Source: Cyrtodaria siliqua
Taxonomy: Eukaryota > Mollusca > Bivalvia > Adapedonta > Hiatellidae
Direction of reading: 5' to 3'
Assembly (NCBI GenBank): GCA_037043455.1
Contig: JAWPHD010004376.1
Span: 1 to 64,000 of the forward strand
DNA length: 64,000 nt
Shown here: positions 47,901 through 59,900 of the stretch, piece by piece
Numbering within the stretch: position 1 is the first letter of the stretch
Layout of the letters: the number at the start of each line of letters is the position of its first letter
Made by a program: the position numbers and the translations under genes
The notes under the pieces: generated by a model
What the model saw: only the letters and a program-made list of their open reading frames with translations
Told to the model about the DNA's origin: nothing
The model's database searches: none

Positions 47901-50900
47901 GTGAAACTTTCGATTTGAAAAATAACTTAAAATCAGTTTTACAGCCGTAGGGTATCATGTAATGCCTATTGTTCAATTTTATTTCGTTTTCTAATACATC
48001 TCACAAAGACCTTTCCAACAAACCTAGGGTTCTTGCGTCGATTTTGTTTACGTTTAGAGTTATTGCATAAGAGCAGTTTTTAAACATTTTTACTATGTAA
48101 TTTAAACCATTTAAAACTGATACCATTTGATAGATCTATTCACGCTGATTCTAAAAATGTAACTTTTGTTAACCTATCTCTTATAGTTACGGTGATATTA
48201 CTGTTTACGGATCAAGTGAAATAAATGGTAGACTGTGATTGGTCCAAATTTTAAATGCCCGTAGTTACATCATAATGGACCGAATCCTATCGTGCTTTGT
48301 ATCATTTTAAAGGTATTTTCAAGAGCTATTTGATTGTAGACCAAAACCGGAAACGCTAGATTTCTAAATAGTTATATTCGATCAATAGCAGATCATAAGG
48401 GTTTGAAACAAGTTTGAACAGGTATAAATAACTATGACATTAAACCTACATGTATATAAATAACTAGGACGTTTGGATTCTATAATTCTATAATTAGCAA
48501 CGACGATTAAGTACTATCTGACCAATGAGATTGTACAAATTCCAAGGACCATTCATATGTGAACGTGGAGGAGTATCTCATTGGTCAGATAGTACTTAAT
48601 CGTCGTTGCTAATTATAGAATCCATACGACCTAGTTACTTATATACATGTAAATCTAATGTCATAGTTATAGAAAATACATTCAAAATGATACAAAACAC
48701 GATATAATTCGATCCATTATGAGGTAATTATGGGTATTTTAAGTTTGGACCAATCAGAGTCTACCATTTATGTCACGTGATCACAGTAACATCATCCTAA
48801 CTTAACAAAAGTTACATTTTTAGAATCAGCGTGAACAGATCTATCATTTGGTATCAGTTGTGTATGGTTTAAATTACAAATTAAAAAAGTTTTAAAACTG
48901 CTCTTATGCAATAACTCTAAAAGTAAAAAAAATCGACGAGAGAACGCTAGGTTTATTCGAAAGGTTTTTGTGAGATGTATCAGAAAATGAAATAAAAATG
49001 AACATTATATATTAAATGACACTGTAAAACTGATTTTATGTTATTTTTCGAATCAAAAGTTTCACATTTGTAAATACCATCAGATAGCGCGTGAAATTTC
49101 GAACATTTTGGTATAAATATATGTATTCATATATTTAAATATATGTAGCTAGGTAGAAAAATGTAAAACATATAAGGGTATAAGTTTTATAACGTATAAC
49201 CCTGAATTCTATAACTCGCTGAACAATAAAACATTTTAAGCCCCTAATGGTCAAAAGGTAATCTGTGGCACGTTGAAAAATAAATAAATGATCAGATTTG
49301 TATTAAATGGTTTCGGTGACCTTTTAATCCCAGTTTAAATCGCAATCTCTGGACAATACATGTTAGTACATGTACAATACTTGTAATGACGAATGCCACT
49401 TCATTTTCAGTATTTATTGACATTCACACTAGCGTTTGTTTAGTGCTGTGTGGTGGCCGTAAAAACTCGCCCCGACTACAAATCAGTAGTGTTAATATTT
49501 ACTGGTCCTTTGGGATCATCAAGCCCATTCTGTGTTGCTTTAAAGTAGAATATCGCTTAAGCCGGTGCTAGGAGGCGTGAGAGATATTGCATCTTATAAT
49601 TACCTCTCATGAACAGGCTCAATAAAACCGAGTCTGCTACTTTTATCTCTTGTTTGTGTTTGTTGCTTCCAAGGATCACATTTTCAGTATTTATTCTATT
49701 AAAGATGGAGTATGTTTCATAAGTGACCATGGATGTGTTTAGATTTCTTGAATTTTAGAAATGTCAGTGGAAGTTTGAAATGTTTGAGAGTTTCTGAATC
49801 CAACAGTGGGAAAACAAATATGATTTAAAATTATAAATATTTTCATTTCTGTTGCATACGTGTGCAAAAAAGAAGGTTTCTAAATGTTTCAAGGCTTATT
49901 TTTTTATAAAGCATAGAAGGGAAATGGACATATCTTAATATATGTGGGGATGTAGCTACAGTTTACAAGTTAAACTTGATTGGTGTGACGTACTTGTTTT
50001 GTTTGTTTCTCGTAACGTCGACTTGACGTTCTCGTGCAATTTGGTGCAAATGCGAGCATTATTAGGAATTTCACTGTTCTATTTTAAGTAGGTAAAATTA
50101 CTGTTTCCTCTTATAACAGACGTAAAAATATTGTTTCATTTAAAATATAATGTAAATAATTGATTGTGTACGTATAAATGCATTACGTATACAGCGAAGT
50201 TAAGTGGTACTTATCCACCAATCTGATTTGTCCATTTTTCTATTTATAGATGTCACATGCCAAGAAATATAAAAAGATCGGAGAGGGAAAGTAGCATTCA
50301 AGGAGGACAGTCAACCATAAAACACAGAAACAAACACCCTAACAGACAAACAAGAAGGCAAAAATAATAATAAATGCAAACGACATCACAAACACAAAAG
50401 AGTTGACAATAGGGCTACCGCCTTGGAACGGTCAGTGGCAAAGTAGGCCACTGGGGGTTTAAACCGGTTCTAGGGTGCACCAAACCTCATACTTACCCTA
50501 CCTCATCCCATTAAAACAGGACAGTGTAAATAAAGTTATCCCCGCCATGATCTAATCTCTAACCAACAAGGCAGCATCAATAGGCAATATAAGTAAAACA
50601 CAAATATGCTCGTGTAAATATAATATATATATTTTTTTAGCCTAAATAGCACAATGAAGGTACTCAATGACTTGGCAGAAGCCAGAGCAACAAGAGAATA
50701 AACCATTAAGGGCACGACAAGAAAGATCATAGACAAACATCAAACGCCACCGTCCCAATGGGCTTTAGGTAGGCGTCAGCATAGGGTCCACAGCCTGTCC
50801 GGTCATCGTACAATTAAAGAGGAATGCATAATGGCGAACTGTAAAAGGGTCCATCACCAAGCATGCAGTACGTTGCAAAATGATATGGTCATAACCTCTT

Positions 50901-53900
50901 TTGATAAACTTTTTAACAAGTTTAACAAAAATATTTCGAAAGTGATCATAACCAAGAATCTTACGAAGTTTATAAATCACATCATCATAGAAGTCAGGTT
51001 GTGATAGTCCTTGTCGAATAAGAGTCCTTAAATTTCTTTTATATTTGGAAAGAAGATCAGGGTTACGACAATACAATTTTGCAAAGGTTTTACGAAGTTT
51101 ATGGTAACGGTAACCCTGATTGAGTAGCTTTCTAGTTATACAAAGATTACGAATATTAAAGTCCTCAATTTGAGTACAAGCTCTTGATAAACGAATAAGT
51201 TGAGACACATACACCCATAAGAAGTTGCTCGGGGAACATCCCCATCCAAGTAGGAACAATTAACACTGTCAAAATTAAAATCATCTCTCTTGTCATAGAT
51301 TTTGCTAATTATTTCACCATTTTCAATCGAGAGATCTAAATCAAGAAAAGAAAAGTTATTATCTGATATATTAGCTTTGTTAAGCTGAAGTTATTTAGGA
51401 TAAATATTATTAACCATAGTTGGAAAGAAAGGGTTGTCAATGTTCAATATCTCATCCAGATACCGAGAGGTGTCATTAAAGGCTTCAGTAACATCTGACT
51501 GGGTTTATGGTGAAAGACTCAACATGAAATCTCTTTCATAGCAAAATAAAAACAAATCTGCGACACGTGGTGCACAGTTCGTACCCGTAGGGATACCAAC
51601 ACTTTGTCTATAAACGGTGGTTCCATACCTGACGAAAATATTATCTAATAGGAAGATGAGTGCTTCACAATCTTCATAGCAAGTCCACATAGTATAATTG
51701 TCTAAACTGCCGTTAGTAAAAAACGCTTTAATATTATTACATGCCAAAAATGTAGTGTTTTCTCTAGCGAAAGTTTTTGACCCTATTTATTGAAGTACGA
51801 TTCTTAACATGTCAAATTTTGTGTTCAAAGGGTGTTGTATAATAGTGGGTTTCTGATCTGATGTTTACATTTTCTATTACGGTCGTATGTCAATTCACCG
51901 TGTCAATACCTTTTGTTCGAACGAAAGGAACTCAGACATCCTTTCTCTATAATGTCCACAGATTAAATCTAAATGTCAATACCTTTTGTTCGAACATCCT
52001 GCCACTAATCCCCACTACCAAAATACATTCATATGCAAATAAGGCCGCGCAAACGTGACCTACTCTATACCTCGTGCGTTTCTATTTTTCGGAAACAAAA
52101 TGGCACCTGTTTGTTAACAGTTAATCCGTCCCATATACTACTATGGATAATAAATCATGAATGATGAATGTGTCACGGTGAATGAATAATAAATCATGAA
52201 TAATGAATGCCTCACGGTTGACGGATAGCAAATCATGAATGATGAATGTGTCACGGTTGATGACTTATAAGTCATGAATGATGAGGTGTCACGGCTAATG
52301 ACTAATAAGTCATGAATGATGAGGTGTCACGGCTAATGAATAATAAGTCATGAATGATGAGGTGTCACGGCTAATGAATAATAAATCATAACCGATGAAT
52401 GTGTCACGGCTAATGAATAATAAATCATGAATAATGAATGTGTCACGGATAATGAATAATAAATCATGAATGATGAATGTGTCACGGCTGATGAATAATA
52501 AATCTTGAGTGATGAATGTGGCTCAGTCGGTAGAGTTGATGTATAGAACACCAACTTCTTACGTGGCAAAACTATTTAATTGTATGGGTAAGGGGCACAG
52601 CCTTCTGGATTTCCCAAAGGAATACTGAAACTCTATATACCGAACAAAAAAAGAAACGTCCGACTTTTTTGCTGGTATTTCTATAGGCCAGTTTTTGAGG
52701 GCGTTTACAAGCTTAAACAGCGTTTTAATAAAACTATGTTTGATGATTGTAAGCACACTTAAGTGAGTAATAAATATCCCAGTTAACAGTTTCAAATTTG
52801 CCAAGCAATAATCTGTTACGGTTTCCTTAAACTGCTACAAAGCGTTTAAATATAAGCTACTGTAGAAGTCCGCCATTATGTTTACCTGTTTGTTTTATAG
52901 GTGTAGCCATTTTCACGGTGTATAGATATCCCGCCACCTTACTTCCTTTATGTAAGTGACGTGTCTGCATTAAGTAAACCATATTGAGTGAAAGCCCAAT
53001 ACATTATATTTTAGGTGAAACACGCCCATTGACTGTTGCATTGAGTTGTGTGTGAATTAAAATGTAAATGCCATGTTGTCATTCATATCTAGACCCAAAT
53101 TAAAAATGAATAACTTACATTCTCATCACAAATGACACATATGCTGGCAAAAAATCCACAGAAAAATGGGGATCATGTATCTTCTAAGAAAGAACATGTC
53201 TCATGAATGAATGCTCCCTTTAAAATCATAAACACTGAGATGCCATCATATTGTATTCATACACTCATTTCCATACAAGCAAAATAAATTAAAAACTCAC
53301 AATTTTAACACGACAACGCCTGAAAGATGTAACAAATAGATCAACAATGTGATATAAATAGCCCTTTAAAACCAAAAATAGCACTTTAAATGAGAGTGAA
53401 AATGCCTTTTTTTACAAACAGAAATAAGAATTATTAATTGACGCCATTATGCGAAATACCCCAGGCCGACACTTCCTGTGTTGCAATGGGTGTGCTACAC
53501 CTTTTATAGAACGTAGATCAGACGCTTGGCCACGATTGTGATTGGAATGCGCTTTATGTAGCCGTAATTGACGGCAAATAAATCGGTGTTTGACTGTCGC
53601 TTGTACGAGTGAGACGGTGCATGCGCAGTGAAGCAGTCTAACCTATAGTGTACGAGAGGTTGCGAATGCTTGAACAAACCGATATCGAACGTTTGACGTC
53701 ATTCTTCAAACTAACAAGTATCTGTGGCAATACAAATATGATCCTATACCAAACATATATGAACATCCTAAATTTAATGTTTACACATAAGTTTTACTAC
53801 CTTACAAATCATGTTGAATATGAACTCGAAACACATAATGATGGTTGTATTTATATACGGTATATACAATTCTATTTGGATTGACACCTATAATTGTTCC

Positions 53901-56900
53901 ATATCGCCTCGAGTCCCTTTAACTATCAAGCGACAAAGTTACCAATCACGCGACACAACGAGTGCATTCAGGGTTCTCCCATCGGCAACCACGTTGGTTA
54001 ACTTTGGGTTACCAATGGCCACCGATGTTAACATTTGGTACCAACGAGGCCACCGATACTACCTCAGGTGTAGAGTCGCGGGAACCTTGAACGCACCCAT
54101 CTAGACAGTTCAAATGCAAACGGCCACCTTCATTCATTTTCTTGCGAGAAAGGAGTGAACACGTTAAACAAAAACATAAACATTGTTCTGACGACGGCGC
54201 CACTTCTGTCTTCTGTCACCGCTGCCAGTTCGAATCCCACTGGGAGCTCGTCAGTGACCTGTAAGTCAGAAAGTGTCGTTTCCTGCGGATGGCGGGAGGT
54301 ATACATTACTGGTTCTATTCAGAAAAACGTGAGTGGCCTGCCGCCACTACAAAAAATCGACCATCATACATAGCGTAAAATGTTCTGATAATGACGCGAA
54401 ACACACATCAAATCAAATCAAACAGTACGCACCGCATATGTTTCTCCTGAATGACAATACTGACGTCATTTCGAATTTTTCAAATTCATCACTGATATTC
54501 GGCAGGTGCCCGCCTGATTTTTCAGGACTTCATCCGCGGTGCGGTAATTCGGTGTGCATATAATTCTAATACATTTAGGGATTCACGCTTGAACAATACA
54601 TAGAAATATAAAACACACATTTGAGGAAAGTTAGGTGCTTTTTTCCGGCGTGTCTAGATTTGGTCCTAAAATCTCGGTTTTGGTCCCTAGCTATATATAT
54701 GTAAATCACCTTACCGAGCTACTTTTTCCCCCATAATTCCAAGTGCCGATACTAGTATCGATCGAGGGCGAGAATGCTGAATGACACGCATAATGGATCC
54801 CAAGGATGGGAGGCAACTCTAATGCATTTCCTTTCTTCAAATCAACGATGATCATACCATGTACTTTTGGTTTGTCTAATACTTTATGTAAATTTCGTTG
54901 CATGAATCATAAAAACCTATAGAAAAGGGAAGACGTTTAAACATAGAAAGAAATCTACGCACATGGACACTTTGTAATGCTCATTTGTTGGGTGATGATT
55001 TTCACTATTTATCTATTTGTAAACACTTTGCAAGTGACAGGAAAAAATATATTGGTCAATATTTTTTATAAAAATTCAAATTCTGTTTAATATGAGCTAT
55101 TAACGAATAGTAAAGATAAGAATGCATTATTAAAATTAGCCAGATTTTGTGAACTCATTCTTAAAGCTTGTAAATAACTGGAAATAGGTTTGCTCAAAGA
55201 CTGATAAAAAAATGTTTCTTTCATCTCAAAACATATAGATATTCACATTGCAAATATATATAGTTTATGTAATATAAATGTATACACTCATTCTCCATAT
55301 GCTATGCTTATTAGTTATAAAAAAACAACACAAAAAACAACAACTAGATAGCAAAAATACATTACTAAACATGTAAATTATGATTCACTCATTATTCATT
55401 CTAGTCATTTCATTCATGTACAATTTGATGGTTGGTTGTGTGATGGTTATGTGATTATGTGTATTGTTATGTAAATAGTTCTGTTATGTAAATAGTTTTG
55501 TTATTGTTCTGTTTTCTGCACAATGTAAATTTGTTGTTATATCAGATGCTCTTAATGAGCCTTATAATAAAATAAAACTTGAAACTTGAAAACTACTTCC
55601 GTTTATAGGTATGAAACCACTAACTATTTCCCCCATTGACACCCATGTTAAAACGTCACATATTAATGATCTGCTGCAACCTCAACTCAAGTATGGATAA
55701 TGCAGCAGTGTAATTTTCATATAGACAACTAATTTTCCACCTGAAAAATCACCATAAAAGGTGTGGTCACAAGACATGTAAGAAAGTTATTGTTTGTTTA
55801 CTAAACTGGTCAAGGGTACAGATATTTTCATTGATAGTTGCTCACAAAGTGTAAGCATAGAGTCGAACTTTCGTTCATCAGTGATCCAGTAATACGCTTC
55901 TTATACATACATTTCAAAGTCGAATAGAAATCGTTATTTTTTTCCTACTTATAATGCACATTTCCATCAAAAATGGAGGGATTACTTTTTATTGTAGGAA
56001 TTACATTCGATACAACTCGAAGGTTTACATGTAATTAGTGGTGGTAAACCTTAAGCACAAAAAACAAAACAATTCCCCCCCTCCACCCACCCTCTCCCAC
56101 TCCACCCCACCCCCACCCCCACCCCCACACCCACACACACAAACAAACCCGTACGAAACACCTAGTTAACATGTACTTACTCTACTATCAAATCTGTAGT
56201 AGTTTGCCTTCGAACGAGGACCTGAGTATTGACGTTTCTCGCACACGAGAAGGCAAAATCGGCGTCGAATTCTTTGTCGTACGGACCATTTACTCTTTTA
56301 CACCTTACCACAAACTCAAAATCTTCCTGCATAAAAAGAAAGAAAAAAGAATTAATATTATTTACAAATTGGATTACTTTTTCCGTGGCCGAATGGTTAA
56401 CGACGTTGCGTTGTAAACATTCGCCTCTCACCGCTGCGGGTTCGAATCCCACTGGGAGCTCGACTTGTAAGTGAGGAAGTGTATTCTTACGGATGGCGGG
56501 AGGTGTACAGTACTGGTTCTACCCAGGAATAGTGGGTGGTCTGCCTCCACCACAAAAATTCGACCGTCATATGCTAGTATATCCTTACATGTGTTGAAAA
56601 TGACGTAAAACACCATACAAACAAACAAATTGGATTATGGTTAAACCCATGACTTATAAACGTGCGTCTGATGTGACGTCACCACTGCGCTTCATCGGTG
56701 TGTGGACAAGACACTTACTTCCTCTTAGCTTAATCCTTCAGATGTGAACGTACACCGGGCGGTCCCGTGTATCGGGGTATATCTTTCGAGCACGTTAAAG
56801 AACCAAATGGCTACAGTATATTGGTTAGTTATATGGATCTCCAGACCTCTCTCTGGAGCGGCTCTAAATAACATATACTGTGTTGATAGCCGCTAAGCAA

Positions 56901-59900
56901 TATATAAATATTGCATCCCAGTGAGGGTGACAGTGGATATTGTCAACCTGGGGAGAATAACGTCAACCGAGGTGAACACTGTCACCCTCGCTGGGATGCA
57001 ATATTTATTTTATTATACCGAATAAATGTTTTGATTAAAATTAAAATTTAAGAGGGGGAAAAAATCGCAATATTTTTTTTTTTTACATTTATATTTTTAT
57101 ACCAGTTTTGATTTAAAGTAACAAATCTGCGAGCCACATTTTTTTATTGTCGTTTGGTAAACCAAGCCTCTTACGATTGACATAACTTGAACTGTATTTT
57201 AATAAGCGTCCACCGAAGCCTGTCGTTATTGGAAAAAAACCAAAACCTATTTTTATACTTTCCGTGACGTCACAATCGTGTATTTACCGAGATGTTGCGA
57301 ATTGTATTGTCTCCGATTTAAAAAACAACAACAAGAAGCAGTCTGAGAGACAGCCAAATCCACCGTCGCAGTGTTTTTCCTATGTAGCTGTAGAGCCCAT
57401 GATTGGGTGCTTTGTTTAAAGGGACACACGGCAATCTTGAGTTTTATTCGAACATTAAAATTTGCTACCCAATTTCGTTATCCTGCGTCATTTTGACTTT
57501 AAAACTGCTTGCATATGATTAAATAAAAAATTGAGATTTCAATTTTCTTCCCTATTTCACCAAATTTTTAAACGTATTATTGATGCACTATTATACAAAT
57601 TTAGTAATATGTAAAAATAATTTGCTTTGAACTATTCTAACAATTACTATTAATGATTGAACAAATGCAAGTGAAGAGAAAAAATAACGGGACGCCGTGA
57701 GTTGTTAAAAAATCAAGATTGCCGTGTGTCCCTTTAAAGGAAGTTTAATCACTGCACATAAGGCAGAAAGTAAAATGAACAAAACATGTAAGTACGAGTG
57801 GGGTTCAATATATTTTGTCACTGGTATTCGGAACTAACAAATACTGGAAATATACAAAAAATTCTTATTACAATCATTCGAAGTATTCCCCCTGAACAGA
57901 CACACACTTTCGCATTCGCAACATCTCGGGATCCCGAGGAATGACGGGATTGGCCGAGCGTTCACGATTGACACTTTCGGAGTCGCGCTATTCATGACGT
58001 AAACGCAGCAAAGTAGTCTCCCCTTGGTATACTGTTGAAACACTGAACTATTCAGGCAAAAAGGGCACTTGTGGAAGCATAGCGTCTACCAGATTTTTCT
58101 TCAGCAAAGGGAATAGGAAAAAGTCACAGGGACTAAGGTCGTGAGAATAAGGTGGGTGTTCAAGCTGTACCGCTGTTTCTTGCTCCAAGAAAGACTGCAC
58201 AATTTTAGCGTTGTGAGCCGAGGCATTGTCATGAAGCAGGTGGATGCCATTCAAAACTTTACTTGGGCGTTTTTTCTCGTAATTATTTGAGACTGCTTTG
58301 AGAACTTTGTCCTTGTAAAATTTGGCCGTGATGGTTTTTCCCTGTTTGCATGGAATTTGTACCACAGGGTCACTGGAATTAAAGAAAATTGCATACAAAA
58401 CATTTTTAGCGCTTTTTGTTCGTTTTGCAATAACCGGTCTTGCCTGATTTTTACCAAACTATTGTTTATTGTTTATCCGCCGCTGGTGCTCCAAATAGTA
58501 CACCCACGTTTCATCTCCAGTGAGCAACTCAGAAAGTTTTCTAGGATGACAATTTTCTTATTTTTTAAGAAGATTTTTAGCACATTTTAAGCGTCAGTTG
58601 ACAGCAAATGAGGGACCCATCTAGCACAAAGCTTCTTTAATTTCAAACAGTTGGTCAAAATGTGATAAGTTGTGCCTTCTGATATGCCAAGACTATTAGC
58701 TATCTTAGAAACTGTATACTGCAACAACAGGCCTGCCAGGGCGGTTACGGTCTTTAATGCTAAGTTAACCCCCTTTAAATGTCTTAGCCCAACGAAAAAC
58801 CGTTCACAATGTCACTGCAGAACTGCCACGTACACGGCACAGTTCAGCCACGTACACGGCACAGTTCAGCATAAATATTTTGTACAGGTACTTTTAAAGC
58901 AACCCTGGCTTTAATGTAAGCCCTAATTTCAATTTTTTCTTCACTTTTCATGATAGCATTGAAATATAGCCACTATACATGAGTGCGCGTAATTCAACAA
59001 TGGATATCTCCGTCAATTGTTATCGGATTAAGCCGCTATTTTGCATGTACGTTGTTAGTGAAATCGCCTTCAAATGCACGAGTTGTAAGGCGGTTTCTAC
59101 GGAAGCGCATTAATGACAGAATATATAGAACGCCCCTCGTATAACACTATATAAAGCGTGTTAAGGAGGCTGGCTGGGAAAAGACGTAGTGATGAGATTT
59201 TTTTAAAATTCATATTTAAAGCTTCTTTGGTATAATTTAGTTTCAAAATTATCAAAGAAAGGCTAGGTAGGTCACCACACTTTTTCCCCACTAGACGTCA
59301 TTGCAGAAGGCACATATTTCTAACTTCAAAATTTCACTAAAAAGAGGAAAAATATAGTCATTGAACATTTTCACAATTGCTTTCATAACATAACGTTTAT
59401 TGAAAATTCGATTGCATATATACATATCTTTCAAATCATACAAAAACAGTCAGTTGTAATCCTCATTTGTCTTTTTACTTTGAAAAGCAAACATATATGG
59501 ACTGTACCCCCACCCACTTTTGTTTTTACCGAAAAATTAATTCAAGATAAAAAATTATGTTCTAATGATCAACTTTTTTAAAAACTTGTATATGTCAAGG
59601 TCCTATGACATTTCTTTCAAAACAAGTAAAAACAATATATATGTCACAAGGCTTCTAATGATTATTTATTACAAATTCTTTAAATTACACCCATTTTGGA
59701 GTTATTTTGACATTTTTAATGTAAAATACTGTACACACAATATTGACATGGAGATCGAAAATACAATTAGCTCAGTATCTACTTCTATATATGTATTCCA
59801 CTACTGAAAAAACAAAAATCTAATTTATTCTATAGCAAAAGGATAAATTCTACTCAGAGCTACCCATACCCCCTATTTTGTTGACAACAAAAAATGATCA

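Larger units (their letters stand above)
46769..52142. mobile_element. Giant palindromic (foldback) element, Polinton/Maverick-like ends
   Basis: The termini agtagtatatgg (46769-46780) and ccatatactact (52131-52142) are exact inverted repeats flanked by a perfect 6-bp direct repeat ATGGAT (46763-46768, 52143-52148). The arms are inverted throughout: for example tttttcagcgagttatagaa at about 47761 against ttctataactcgctgaac at about 49207, and gaaaaatggacaaatcag at 47155 against its complement near 50240. The innermost arms (48490-48530 / 48574-48614) enclose a ~43-bp loop. Two insertions lengthen the right arm (about 49400-49690 and 50262-51779). AG termini and 6-bp duplications are established Polinton/Maverick traits, but no Polinton gene remains, so this is inference. 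Confidence 0.75.
46585..56180 (-). other. ZP intron b-c
   Basis: It contains a 39-bp minisatellite, the giant palindrome, a SINE and unique AT-rich sequence (52.5-54.2 kb and 54.6-56.2 kb, with no gene supported). A C-rich run (ccaccc)n lies at about 56078-56140. Confidence 0.5.

Noticed and set aside
52514..52560. tRNA-like segment gtggctcagtcggtagag
   Set aside because: Only the D-arm region is present; no acceptor stem or T arm follows.
54706..54923. Exon-like minus-strand segment with acceptor TTTTCTATAG and donor GTAAGG
   Set aside because: The ATG frame has a stop between the acceptor and the ATG, and ZP exons b and c already join in phase without it. No protein family was recognised.
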